A stretch of 64,000 nucleotides of DNA. It comes from a virus. Positions 32,584 through 41,299 of the stretch are shown one piece after another. The DNA is taken from positions 1 through 64,000 of the IMG/VR virus record IMGVR_UViG_3300035099_000047. One strand, 5' to 3'. Both the position numbers and the translations under genes were made by a program. The notes beneath the pieces were generated by a model. The model was not told the origin of the DNA and searched no databases. It was given only the letters and a program-made list of their open reading frames with translations. Position 1 is the first letter of the stretch, and each line of letters begins with the position of its first letter.

Positions 32584-33309
32584 TCAACCGTTACTGTACA
32601 CCTTAGCAACCTTGATGGGGTTGAGTTTCTTCTTAAACTTTAGCAAACCCTCACTCCCCAGGCTTCCACCATCATTCACCAACTTTTTACGATTTTGAAC
32701 CCATTCGCTGGTGTAAAACAAATATCGCAGGTACTCCTGCAAAAACGGATCCCCCCGATCCACACACAAGCGATGGTTGATATACATCCAGTTCTCATCG
32801 CAAACGTTTAATCCCACCAACTCACCATTCAAGAACAACCCCCAACGCAGCAAACCCCGGATGGCAAACCGCAACATGACTTCAACATCTTCCAACTCCC
32901 TACCTTTTGCCCATTTGTCCAACAAGTTGGCTGCCCCCTTACTACATTCCCTTTCATCCAACCTACGATACCAAATGTTGCCTGTTGTGCGGCTACACCA
33001 TTTGTGTACGTTGCGACGGAATGTCAACCATTTATTACCCACCATGAACAAAAACTGCTTCGGATCATAAATGATTTGATAATCCAAAAATTTCGTCAAC
33101 TCACCATCACCCCAACCCTTGTCAGGTTGGCTAGCCCAACAAGGAACGCTCAAATCAGGGGTATCATTGGTGTCCAAGGGGCAAACAAACCAACCATCCT
33201 CCCCAGGCTCTACAAAACCCCTGTATTCAGCAACTTGATTCCATTCCAAATCCTTCAGAGTCAAGTATTCTGCACTCTGAAAGAAATTAGGCTCCACGCC
33301 CACCTTCAT
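32584..33309 (-). CDS. DUF2156/GNAT-like acyltransferase (241 aa)
   Basis: Start taken at MKVGVEPNFFQSAEYLTL. Two stretches match the DUF2156 (phosphatidylglycerol lysyltransferase C-terminal, GNAT-fold) plan: LFMVGNKWLTFRRNVHKW, as in 'l.GkK....Rn..n.F', and LVNDGGSLGSEGLLKFKKKL, as in 'nDgg.lG..GL..fK.kl'. Members transfer aminoacyl or acyl groups. A second member is in the same operon (38550-39389), next to DNA-modifying enzymes, so a role in decorating bases is plausible. Substrate unknown. Confidence 0.6.
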   Translation of the reverse strand: MKVGVEPNFFQSAEYLTLKDLEWNQVAEYRGFVEPGEDGWFVCPLDTNDTPDLSVPCWASQPDKGWGDGELTKFLDYQIIYDPKQFLFMVGNKWLTFRRNVHKWCSRTTGNIWYRRLDERECSKGAANLLDKWAKGRELEDVEVMLRFAIRGLLRWGLFLNGELVGLNVCDENWMYINHRLCVDRGDPFLQEYLRYLFYTSEWVQNRKKLVNDGGSLGSEGLLKFKKKLNPIKVAKVYSNG

Positions 33310-33457
33310 CAGGCAATTCAAATAGTCCAGGATTAGCCTTTCGTTTACCACCACCGCGTTCCTTTTTAGGCAACTCCCCCTTAACCTCTTTTTCACGAAG
33401 CAATCGCTCGATAAGCTTCTTGCTCACCCCTCCTGATTTACGACTCTTGCCGCCCAC
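33287..33457 (-). CDS. Small basic protein (56 aa) overlapping the acyltransferase start
   Basis: GTG at 33457 preceded by GGGAGGG opens VGGKSRKSGGVSKKLIERLL, later KKERGGGKRK, and stops at 33287, overlapping the next gene by 23 bases. Composition (Lys, Arg, Gly) suggests nucleic-acid binding. Its stop/start overlap and ribosome site make it a credible gene. Confidence 0.55.
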   Translation of the reverse strand: MGGKSRKSGGVSKKLIERLLREKEVKGELPKKERGGGKRKANPGLFELPDEGGRGA

Positions 33458-33460
33458 TTT

Positions 33461-33748
33461 CTAACCCTCCCCCTTTCCAGAACAACTACCAGGCATCGAA
33501 GGGAAACGATGCAGCAGAGACTTCAATGCCTTATCATATTCAGCCTTCTGGAGGAAGTATTCCCTGTCGTCCTCCACAACCATAACAGAAGAAGGTTCCC
33601 CTTTATCACCTATTCCATCAGGCATCTCTAAATCATTACTACCACAACGCGGGCAACAATTGATTGGTGGCCCCCCATCATCTGCTACATAGGTCACTTC
33701 ATATTGCAACTCACAATCAGTACAACGGATCAGGCGCAATTCAGTCAC
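33461..33748 (-). CDS. Zinc-ribbon protein (95 aa)
   Basis: CTDCELQ near the N-terminus and CCPRCGS about 23 residues later form a zinc ribbon of the 'FmdB/regulatory' look. The C-terminus is helical and ends in a Gly/Ser tail. Function unknown. Confidence 0.6.
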   Translation of the reverse strand: MTELRLIRCTDCELQYEVTYVADDGGPPINCCPRCGSNDLEMPDGIGDKGEPSSVMVVEDDREYFLQKAEYDKALKSLLHRFPSMPGSCSGKGEG

Positions 33749-33757
33749 GATTTTCCC

Positions 33758-33916
33758 CTAAAAAGCAAACACCTGAACCCCATTGCAAAGCACTCTCGCC
33801 CGTACCCCACTTCCTTTGCGCACCAATTCCGTGGCTTGAATAACAGCAGCCTCCAAAGTGTACATGGGAATGATTTGAGGATTCTGACCCTTACAAGTGA
33901 CTTCTATTTCAAACAT
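33758..33916 (-). CDS. Hypothetical protein (52 aa)
   Basis: Start at MFEIEVTCKGQNPQIIPMYT, overlapping the upstream stop. Strand-helix-strand pattern (LEAAVIQATELVRKGSGVRA then RVLCNG). It resembles small dsRBD-like or KOW-less phage proteins only in size. Unknown. Confidence 0.5.
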   Translation of the reverse strand: MFEIEVTCKGQNPQIIPMYTLEAAVIQATELVRKGSGVRARVLCNGVQVFAF

Positions 33917-34112
33917 GTTCGACAGCCTCCCAGCGCAAAAATTTAGCCAGTTGACGGTAGTCAGACCTCCACTCCACCCGCCAAGGTCCCCCTCGCTCAC
34001 CTATCAATTGCACCCGGGTGCCTCCACTCCGTTTAACAGCTAAAACCACCCGATCAGCTGTTTTCTTCAAGTGATACTCTCTGCTACAACTAAACCTATC
34101 AAGCCTCATCAC
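33909..34112 (-). CDS. Hypothetical protein (67 aa)
   Basis: MMRLDRFSCSREYHLKKTAD, basic and strand-rich (RVQLIGERGGPWRVEWRSDY). Overlaps both neighbours by a few bases. Family unknown. Confidence 0.5.
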   Translation of the reverse strand: MMRLDRFSCSREYHLKKTADRVVLAVKRSGGTRVQLIGERGGPWRVEWRSDYRQLAKFLRWEAVEHV

Positions 34113-34831
34113 TTGTCCTCTTGCATTTCTCCACCCAGCTCATCATACACACACATACTTACTCTACCACGCATGTCTAGCTTCAAATCGTCAGACTCAA
34201 CATGAACCACGTCTTTCCCACCAAACCAAAACTTAACCTTATCTACAAACGTGTACAAAGCCATAAAATCATCCGTCCGCATACCCAAAGGCCCAAAGTG
34301 ATCAATCTCCACCGGGAACAACGGCATCCCTTTAGGCTTGTGTTCCACTTTAATCATTGTGCCTGTATAGATATTGCGCTGCACTATAGTCAGTTGTCCT
34401 TCGCGAGCACTAAACTCAATGTGACTCAAGCTATCATCCAGTAACTTACACACCTCACGAGGTATTACAGTCATACCGCCTATCGGCGGGCCTAACCTCC
34501 GAAACATATCCATTACCTGTTCCGGTGTATACTTGGGGGTCCTGCAACTCTTGGTGCGAATGTATTCTGGACTCTCCGCCCCATCAGTCAATATGAATTC
34601 CACTCGCCCGTCTTTCTCTACAACCTCTGAACTGTCGTAATCATTGGCTTCAAAGCTCACTGGGTGAGCAAACGGCTTTTCCCCAGTCAGGAACCGAAGC
34701 AACACCGTGCGATCGAAGTTAAGTATGTACACCCTATCATCAATACAATACACCGTGTTGCGAAACCGACCACACTGATGCAAAGCCACTGCATGCGAGA
34801 AAATGTTTTCTACGCGGTCAGATATTTTCAC
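34109..34831 (-). CDS. Hypothetical protein (240 aa), clamp-like appearance
   Basis: Long runs of alternating strands (TVYCIDDRVYILNFDRTVLL, EGQLTIVQRNIYTGTMIKVE) separated by short helices. By eye this is like one subunit of a PCNA-type clamp, but no PIP-binding or linker motif is decisive. It overlaps the radical-SAM gene and may be part of that operon. I leave the function open. Confidence 0.5.
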   Translation of the reverse strand: MKISDRVENIFSHAVALHQCGRFRNTVYCIDDRVYILNFDRTVLLRFLTGEKPFAHPVSFEANDYDSSEVVEKDGRVEFILTDGAESPEYIRTKSCRTPKYTPEQVMDMFRRLGPPIGGMTVIPREVCKLLDDSLSHIEFSAREGQLTIVQRNIYTGTMIKVEHKPKGMPLFPVEIDHFGPLGMRTDDFMALYTFVDKVKFWFGGKDVVHVESDDLKLDMRGRVSMCVYDELGGEMQEDK

Positions 34832-36335
34832 AAATCAGGTCCTTTCTAAAATCGGTACCATCCCAAGTCCAAGTCTTACCATCCCGGTCATGCCCCACGG
34901 GTTCCAACCCTCTAGCCCAGCCGTGAGAGTAAGCATCATTACTTCCAGAGACATTCCAAAGCAAGTGGACCTCTTGTTTCAACGATTCACTCAAGAATCC
35001 ACCATGTTCATTTACCCAATTTACAAAATCTTGCCAATTGGTAGCCTGATTGCCCCGGCGTTTGATAAACCGGGCAGCCATCACCGCACAACCATAATTG
35101 AAACCCCCTCGGAACCAATCCCCCACTTCACAGCAAACGTCATCATCGTTGTCTGGCACATTGCCCATATCAAACGTGCTACATCGAATGCCCTTTTCCC
35201 TAAACAACTTCATAAACTCCCCAAGTAACAGACTACCCAACGGCTGACTGTCACACCCTAATAGGACCAAGCGATCCCAATCCAATCCAACATTGCAAAA
35301 TGCTTGATACATACCAGGGTTCTTAGCCGTATAGCTGTAAGTATCAAACGTAATGTGCCCCACCCCTGCATCCTTGAGGTCTGATATGTACCGCTCCACT
35401 TCGTCGGGTGGGTCACTCAAATACACCAAGAACGGTTCAATCCTAGCTACCACCCTCACCCCAGCCGAGGCCAATTGTTTCATAGCCCAAATGCGCCGTT
35501 CGTAACTAGGAGCACCAGGTTCCAACGCCTTGAGCACTTTGTTGTTGCTAGAAATCAACGTAACATGAACCGCCGCCTTGCCCTTGTTCTTGGCTAGGGC
35601 ATCCACGTAGTCATCTTCTCCAATCAAGTCACTCTTGGTGTTAACCATAGTAGGATAGGCCGTGTTAGACAAGTATCGCAGCAAACCGAGGCTAATACCC
35701 AACTTCCTCTCTTTGGGTAAAAAATCCTCGAACCGAATACCTAACCGCATAGGGATTTCCAAGGCAACTGCACGTTTCAAAGCTACCAAGGGGGATCCTG
35801 CATAGGCTTGCCAACCAGACTTACCTCCCCGAGTAGCCATCTTTTCCCCACTAGCAGTAACCCGAGCTATGCGACGCTCAGCCTTTTCATCGGATTCCCC
35901 TGATATGCTGTGGGTATCTTTACCCCGATAAGCCATCAACTTATCAAGCTCTCTGCAACTTTCATCCAAGTTACAATGGCGTAAGCCTACTGAGCGACTG
36001 TTGTCAAAAAAGGCTGTGTACAAAGTTGACTTAAAATTGCAAGCAAAACAGTATTTACATGCGTAAGGACAAAATATTGCATCGTACACATCCAAATTTA
36101 GAGGCATTGGACAAGCAGCTGCTCTGCAACTAACCTCAGCAAACGAGCCAAAATTATCCTCTTGCAACATGCGGGCCCGGCTTTGCCACTCTCTATTGTC
36201 CTGCTTAAACTCACGATACCCTTTTTTGCGCCCCTTTTCCTTTACAGCCTCCACCTTACCCCGGTCATCAACCAAGGGTTTCATGCGAGGGATCATTTGA
36301 CTCACAGCTTTGCGCAGCGCGTAGTAATTACTCAA
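34818..36335 (-). CDS. Radical-SAM enzyme, spore-photoproduct-lyase-like family
   Basis: A 505-residue protein with FCPYACKYCFAC, the C-x3-C-x2-C cluster that holds the 4Fe-4S for radical SAM. After it, MVNTKSDLI, VHVTLISSNNKVLKALEPGA then PSYERRIWAMKQL, and ARIEPFLVYLSD follow the order seen in SPL-like radical-SAM proteins. The founding enzyme acts on a thymine photoproduct in DNA. With the neighbouring PLP enzyme, DNA methyltransferase and acyltransferases, chemistry on a DNA base is the best guess. Substrate unknown. Confidence 0.8.
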   Translation of the reverse strand: MSNYYALRKAVSQMIPRMKPLVDDRGKVEAVKEKGRKKGYREFKQDNREWQSRARMLQEDNFGSFAEVSCRAAACPMPLNLDVYDAIFCPYACKYCFACNFKSTLYTAFFDNSRSVGLRHCNLDESCRELDKLMAYRGKDTHSISGESDEKAERRIARVTASGEKMATRGGKSGWQAYAGSPLVALKRAVALEIPMRLGIRFEDFLPKERKLGISLGLLRYLSNTAYPTMVNTKSDLIGEDDYVDALAKNKGKAAVHVTLISSNNKVLKALEPGAPSYERRIWAMKQLASAGVRVVARIEPFLVYLSDPPDEVERYISDLKDAGVGHITFDTYSYTAKNPGMYQAFCNVGLDWDRLVLLGCDSQPLGSLLLGEFMKLFREKGIRCSTFDMGNVPDNDDDVCCEVGDWFRGGFNYGCAVMAARFIKRRGNQATNWQDFVNWVNEHGGFLSESLKQEVHLLWNVSGSNDAYSHGWARGLEPVGHDRDGKTWTWDGTDFRKDLICENI

Positions 36336-36876
36336 CTTTAATCCCCTTCTCTCCCACGTACTTGTCCTCTTCCCAACCCGGGAACTTCAATTTACCTGAC
36401 TTAAACAAGGGTCGGAATATCTGAACAATTTCCTTTTCCCATCTTTTCATCATTTTTTCGTATGCTTTGAGATTAACAAGGGTCCCTTGACGACAAAGAT
36501 CCCGACAGCGATCCTGATGCTTGCGCCGTTGCAAATTGAGAAAATGTTGAAGTGAACAACAAGGGTCTCCTTCCCCACACAGTTCGTCTCCGAACATGCC
36601 CTCTTCTGCAGCCAGCTTCCAAGTCCCTTTCCGACACATGTCCGTAAACTCTTTACCTGCAGAACCTGACCACAACAACGTCCCCGGTAGCCACTTTTTT
36701 CCCTCAGCCACTAAGTAAATACGACACCTTTCTGCTTTAGCTATACCTTCACCCGGGTAAGGCTCAGCTGGCCGAATCGCCACATCCTTGCTGCCTATAC
36801 CTTCTCCGAAAGGGTGAAAAAGATCTATTGACTCAGCCATTTCCCGCACACCCGCCGCATGACCCACGTTAGACAT
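36328..36876 (-). CDS. Cysteine-rich protein of the modification operon (182 aa)
   Basis: Starts MSNVGHAAGVREMAESIDLF. A central cluster CGEGDPCCSLQHFLNLQRRK then HQDRCRDLC has five Cys and two His, enough for an Fe-S or zinc site, followed by a basic helical end. It sits exactly between the PLP enzyme and the radical-SAM gene with overlaps, so it should serve the same pathway. I do not recognise the family. Confidence 0.6.
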   Translation of the reverse strand: MSNVGHAAGVREMAESIDLFHPFGEGIGSKDVAIRPAEPYPGEGIAKAERCRIYLVAEGKKWLPGTLLWSGSAGKEFTDMCRKGTWKLAAEEGMFGDELCGEGDPCCSLQHFLNLQRRKHQDRCRDLCRQGTLVNLKAYEKMMKRWEKEIVQIFRPLFKSGKLKFPGWEEDKYVGEKGIKVE

Positions 36877-36877
36877 T

Positions 36878-37720
36878 TCAAATCTCCCTTCCAACATTCC
36901 AAAACAACACTGGGTCTTTCAACCCTTTTATTCTACACCTCAACCACTCCCAAGCCTTCAAATCATAGTACCTATGACATGGAAATGGACATTCCACGGT
37001 ACTTGCTTGAGTGTATTCCCAACCCGGGTCCTCCAAGACCAGTGGACTACCACCGAGGCCTCCCCCCATTGGGTAGCCCCGAGCCTCGATTGATTCCTTT
37101 TTATGCTCCAAGTCCCCAGTACGCCCCATCACGCCTATTATTATACCATCCCCAGGCTTCCAACCCCGTAACAAACCCGCACAAACCGTTCCACTGCCCA
37201 CCGGTACCACTGTGGTCGCCGGTCGAATCAACTGAGTAACCGTTTTAACCCATTGATCCGCTGTAGCCTCTACAGTTTCACTCAATGGCAAACCCAACTC
37301 AAGCATTTCTGAACCATTCTTGTACCTATCCTTCAACATTTTCTTGCTGGAGTAATAGTTGATCTTGGCCCGTCCAGCCTCAATAGGCACCAACTCAGCC
37401 CCAAATTCCTTCCATTTGGCCCGGTGTTTCAACAACAATTCATTCGGCTGATTGTATTGAGGATCAAATATCACAGCCCTCATACCCAATTGTTGAGCTA
37501 CCCAAGCCACCCCGACCCCAGCCATGCTAATGGATGTCTCTGTGTATCCCACCACTGAGATCCCATTAGCTTTCAAACTACTCATCTTTTCCCACAGTCC
37601 ACGAACCTTGCTGAACGGAGGACCAGGCGCAGGGCAACATTGGTCTTCCCGCTTGACATACACGGTACGGCCCTTTACTTGATACACCTCCACCGGGGTA
37701 AGGGGATTTAGCTGAATCAC
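36878..37720 (-). CDS. Fold-type II PLP enzyme (ACC deaminase / D-cysteine desulfhydrase-like)
   Basis: Start at GTG 37720, overlapping the methyltransferase stop (GTGA), giving 280 residues. RTVYVKREDQCCPAPGPPFSK has the family pattern 'v.vKRED....g...nK..', with the PLP-binding Lys expected in FSKVRGL. Further on, GYTETSISMAGVGVAWVAQQ and VVPVGSGTVCAGLL match the phosphate-binding Gly loop. Members do beta-elimination, deamination or beta-replacement on amino acids. In this operon it could supply or attach an amino-acid-derived group to a base. Confidence 0.8.
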   Translation of the reverse strand: MIQLNPLTPVEVYQVKGRTVYVKREDQCCPAPGPPFSKVRGLWEKMSSLKANGISVVGYTETSISMAGVGVAWVAQQLGMRAVIFDPQYNQPNELLLKHRAKWKEFGAELVPIEAGRAKINYYSSKKMLKDRYKNGSEMLELGLPLSETVEATADQWVKTVTQLIRPATTVVPVGSGTVCAGLLRGWKPGDGIIIGVMGRTGDLEHKKESIEARGYPMGGGLGGSPLVLEDPGWEYTQASTVECPFPCHRYYDLKAWEWLRCRIKGLKDPVLFWNVGREI

Positions 37721-38553
37721 ACTTTCAAGCCCCACCGCAAACGCTTGCGACACAACTCAATTTGGCTCTCCCGTACATCCACACCCACGCTGTTCCTACC
37801 CCACCATTGGGCCACTTCACACGTAGTGCCCGAACCAACAAAAGGGTCCAAGACCCATCCTCCCGGAGGGCAACAACTCAAAATAAAAATCTCTGGCAAC
37901 CCTTCCGGGAAGGGGGCTTCGTTTTCATGAGCCAACTGATCCCCAATGTTACCACCTCCTACCACAAAGTGAAATACATTGCCCGGATTGGCCTTTTCCG
38001 GCGTTGTACGGCAGTTACGTTCCGGCTGCCTACGATGGGTAACCCGAGTGCCATCCTTGTTACGATTGCTCATCGCACCCCCAGTTCCATATTTAGGCTC
38101 GTGTCCACAAGCAGTGTTATCTGACCAGGGCAATTTACCAGGCCGCTTGAGGCATATAATGTACTCCCAATCCGCTCGAAACCAATCGTCCCCGCCACTG
38201 CCGGGAATGCCTACTCTATAATACACACATGGCCGATACATATGACAATCACCACCAGTCTGAAACCATTTAACCATCAAGGCTTCAGCCACTGGATAGT
38301 AATTGCGGTCCCTAGTAGGACAACCCATCACCCAAATCACCGGACCCTTGCAAATACGGGCGGCCTCAGTACTGACCTCCAACATATGGTCCACATATGT
38401 TTCAAAATCATCCCACCACTGCCATTCCTTCGACATCCCGTAGGTGCGAGCAAACAAATATGGCGGACTCCCGAACACCAAATCGAATCGATCGGCTGGT
38501 TGGGCTCTCATCCAAGTCAAGTTATCAGCACAAACCAGCTCGACCTTGATCAC
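37717..38553 (-). CDS. N4-cytosine/N6-adenine DNA methyltransferase
   Basis: Start at GTG 38553 with GGAG upstream and a GTGA overlap, 278 residues. Catalytic motif IV LVFGSPPYLFARTYG (SPPY) lies near the N-terminus, and the SAM-binding motif I region DPFVGSGTTCEVAQWWGRNS lies near the C-terminus, the beta-class order. SPPY fits N4-cytosine or N6-adenine targets. It may make protective methylation or prime the base for further modification by its operon partners. Recognition site cannot be read. Confidence 0.88.
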   Translation of the reverse strand: MIKVELVCADNLTWMRAQPADRFDLVFGSPPYLFARTYGMSKEWQWWDDFETYVDHMLEVSTEAARICKGPVIWVMGCPTRDRNYYPVAEALMVKWFQTGGDCHMYRPCVYYRVGIPGSGGDDWFRADWEYIICLKRPGKLPWSDNTACGHEPKYGTGGAMSNRNKDGTRVTHRRQPERNCRTTPEKANPGNVFHFVVGGGNIGDQLAHENEAPFPEGLPEIFILSCCPPGGWVLDPFVGSGTTCEVAQWWGRNSVGVDVRESQIELCRKRLRWGLKV

Positions 38554-39389
38554 AACACAAATCTCCACGATCTACGTTTATCCAACCCTAGCTTTTGCTT
38601 GAACACATCTATTGTGTCTCCACAAATTATCCTACTCACCCCCAACCCACCAATCCATTCCAATGTCTTGGCAAAACCAAACACAGCAAAGCTATTATCT
38701 CCCAACTGGTGCTTATTAACCGTGATTTGTGCCTTGTCTCCCTTGACCTCAAATCCCACTGTGGCCCAAAGTACCCCATCACTTTTACGTCGGAACGACA
38801 AGAATTGGATATTCCCCACACCAGCGAAATACATGTCCAAATAAGCCAAATAATGACCCTTAAACAACATGAAATGACGATCCTTAGCATCTTCCGTCCA
38901 GGTGTCCCACAATTCTCTCACCTCTTCCTTTGAAAACTCACCTAAACCAACCTCGTACCGTTCTTGAGACAACCTGTAGTCCCGACGCATAACGTAACGA
39001 TGTTTGCCACTGTGGTGTGCTATCCTGTCCTCTAACACAAAAGGCGTGTCCACATAGTATTCATAATCACCTAATGGTTGTCCTTGCGGCCTCTCCCTAA
39101 ATGCAAAAGTCAATGATTTGACTTTACCTTTTATCCCTTGCAACGTTTGCAAGGCTTCCTCTGCACTACCACGAAACGTAATCAATTTGTAGTGGTCTCC
39201 ACGCCTTCGCAACAAGCAATTATCCACAAAACGGGCTTCACTGTTGTTCAAACTCAAACAAAAAGCAGCAGCAGAAGCTGGAAAATCAAAATAATCCAGT
39301 GGAACTTCACCTGCCAACCACTCACTAACCTTACCATAGGTTTCTTCCAACAAACCACCACCAATATCAAAATCAAAACCTTCCAACAC
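38550..39389 (-). CDS. DUF2156/GNAT-like acyltransferase (279 aa)
   Basis: Start chosen at GTG 39389 (MLEGFDFDIGGGLLEETYGK); the longer frame would run inside the next gene. DYEYYVDTPFVLEDRIAHHS then GKHRYVMRRDYRL, and ICGDTIDVFKQKLGLDKRRS, match the same two landmarks as the 32584 protein, so the two are distant paralogues. The N-terminal part is a further, unrecognised domain. Likely transfers an acyl or aminoacyl group within the modification pathway. Confidence 0.6.
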   Translation of the reverse strand: MLEGFDFDIGGGLLEETYGKVSEWLAGEVPLDYFDFPASAAAFCLSLNNSEARFVDNCLLRRRGDHYKLITFRGSAEEALQTLQGIKGKVKSLTFAFRERPQGQPLGDYEYYVDTPFVLEDRIAHHSGKHRYVMRRDYRLSQERYEVGLGEFSKEEVRELWDTWTEDAKDRHFMLFKGHYLAYLDMYFAGVGNIQFLSFRRKSDGVLWATVGFEVKGDKAQITVNKHQLGDNSFAVFGFAKTLEWIGGLGVSRIICGDTIDVFKQKLGLDKRRSWRFVL

Positions 39390-39408
39390 GGCTATCCACC
39401 CCAAAACC

Positions 39409-40116
39409 TTAAAAATCAAATCCTTCCATCTCTCCAACCTGCTCCACCTCAATAGGTATTGGCTCCAAAAACTGAATATCAGTAGGGTCTCCATGGCCCA
39501 ATAGCACCACCGAAGCAAAGCCAAACATACCCACCATTTCCACTCTCAAGTTCACTCTAGCCAATCCCTTGCTGAGCAACCAATAGTATTCCTCCACAGA
39601 CTGCACCCCATAGCTTTTACTCAAAGTACCAAACTTGAAAGCAAAACAAGCAGTATCCGTAACCATCAATCTATGACAAGCCTTACCAAACCTGCCCAAC
39701 ACCTCCCACCAATTCTCCAACTTACGATAGGTAAAATTATCACAGTCCATGAAGCACAGATCACAATCTGGAGGGTCCCAATTCCTAACATCAAAATTAG
39801 TGATTTCAGAGCAATACCCCCAATTGTCCTTTAGTATACTACAACAGTCTTCACTAAAGTCATTTAGATACATTTTGTCTATATCAAAACAACTGCTGGC
39901 CACAGCGGCACTAAAACCACAACCAGCCATAGCATCCAGGTAACACTGCAAATGTTTATCCGGTATAGAGCAATAAACCGCAGCAATTGCTCCGTACTTG
40001 TTTTTTATGTCCTTCCAGTGCCTTCCAACAAACTCACCCGGGGGCAAAAGCGCCCCATCTGCCCTCCGAACCATATCAGGCAACTTCAAACTCTTCCCCA
40101 TCACATGATAAATCAC
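39409..40116 (-). CDS. Rossmann-fold methyltransferase-like protein (235 aa)
   Basis: CYLDAMAGCGFSAAVASSCF resembles class I SAM motif I ('lDa.aGcGfsa'). MYLNDFSEDCCSIL supplies the motif II acidic residue, and DLCFMDCDNFTYRK the region of motif IV. It lacks an NPPY, so the target may not be an exocyclic amine. GTG start overlapping the radical-SAM stop (GTGA). Could methylate or transfer the aminocarboxypropyl arm of SAM. Function by motif and context only. Confidence 0.65.
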   Translation of the reverse strand: MIYHVMGKSLKLPDMVRRADGALLPPGEFVGRHWKDIKNKYGAIAAVYCSIPDKHLQCYLDAMAGCGFSAAVASSCFDIDKMYLNDFSEDCCSILKDNWGYCSEITNFDVRNWDPPDCDLCFMDCDNFTYRKLENWWEVLGRFGKACHRLMVTDTACFAFKFGTLSKSYGVQSVEEYYWLLSKGLARVNLRVEMVGMFGFASVVLLGHGDPTDIQFLEPIPIEVEQVGEMEGFDF

Positions 40117-41171
40117 AGCCCAGCATCCTTTAATGTAAAAAACTCACAACCATCTTCGCCCATCACTATTTGTTTGCCCTTATCATAGTCCCCTACACCT
40201 TCCCAGGTTCCTTCTAACACTTCCACTTTACTCCTACCCTGTTGGATACGGTGCACCCACCAATGAGTGTTAAACTTACTAGGATTAGGCACTGTTACGC
40301 CACAGCAGGTATTGCTCCGCTGCCGCCAACCCGGTTCCACATTAACAAAATCAGGACAACCCAGCACCATACCTTCCTCATCAGCTATTCTACACAATTC
40401 ACGCTGTATAGGTCTCCAATGTTTGTCTTGATTCATCTCCCAAATCCGCTCTATGTCCAACCCAATCTCAACAAACCGTTTAGCCACATGGTCATTCATG
40501 TGTAAATTGTAAGTGTTGTAGCTATGAACCCCAACAGATTTCAACCGTTTCAGCATATCACGGAACTGCTCAACCGTGTGATAGCCAGGTATGAATGGCT
40601 CACCATTAACTCCCACCTTGAATCCCCGTTTGACCCACTGAGCCATCAACTTGAACCGTTCCGGAACAGGTGTGGTCCGCCCTCGCTCTAACACCTCCCA
40701 ATCGCTCTCAGCTCCAGGACTGATGATGGGCATAATGGTCAACCCACCTAGCTTGTCCGCCTGCGCTAGCAAACCCTCTTCCATGTACAGTAACCCAAGA
40801 AACCGGGTTTGGATCACGTAGGACCACTCTAGTTGGATTAAGTGTTGCTGTATTCGATGAGACACCCGGTGTTCCGACTCAGCTAACTGATAAGGATCAG
40901 CCTTGTTGCCCAACCGAATAGTTTTTTTACGCTTGAGGGCCCAAGCCAAGCTGCTCTTGGGATTGGGGTTTTTCAAACCTCGCTCAAGCTGTCGGCGCAC
41001 CTCGTCTGGATCGGCCGGGCGGAGATCTTGACCCCAAGTGCGGTTCAGACGCCGCATATAGCAATGGTGACAGTCGGTCAAGCAATTCCAATAGGAATCA
41101 ATGGAAAGAGGCAAGGGGCAATACAGACAGTCCCCTCGGATGCCAACTGCCGATTGGTAATGTCCGGGCAT
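40113..41171 (-). CDS. Radical-SAM enzyme 2
   Basis: A 352-residue radical-SAM protein. SYWNCLTDCHHCYMRRLN holds C-x3-C-x2-C; RLGNKADPYQLAE and GVNGEPFIPGYHT are typical later strands of the SPL-like subgroup. It has two further Cys (CLYC) near the N-terminus, possibly for an auxiliary cluster. First gene of the modification operon, after the structured RNA/terminator at 41.2 kb. Substrate unknown. Confidence 0.82.
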   Translation of the reverse strand: MPGHYQSAVGIRGDCLYCPLPLSIDSYWNCLTDCHHCYMRRLNRTWGQDLRPADPDEVRRQLERGLKNPNPKSSLAWALKRKKTIRLGNKADPYQLAESEHRVSHRIQQHLIQLEWSYVIQTRFLGLLYMEEGLLAQADKLGGLTIMPIISPGAESDWEVLERGRTTPVPERFKLMAQWVKRGFKVGVNGEPFIPGYHTVEQFRDMLKRLKSVGVHSYNTYNLHMNDHVAKRFVEIGLDIERIWEMNQDKHWRPIQRELCRIADEEGMVLGCPDFVNVEPGWRQRSNTCCGVTVPNPSKFNTHWWVHRIQQGRSKVEVLEGTWEGVGDYDKGKQIVMGEDGCEFFTLKDAGL

Positions 41172-41236
41172 CTTGCTCTGACCCTAAAATAGGATCACTT
41201 CCACCATCGAGGCACCTTAACCCCTTCCTACAAAAA

Positions 41237-41288
41237 TCAAAAAAGGCGGGGGAACGCAGAGTTTCAACTCAACACGCTCAACCCCGCC
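41237..41288 (-). terminator. Rho-independent terminator
   Basis: On the minus strand GGCGGGG...CCCCGCC, enclosing an inner GAGTT/AACTC stem, followed by TTTTTT. It ends transcripts from the 41493 gene before the modification operon. Confidence 0.8.
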
Positions 41289-41299
41289 CCGGGGTTTGG

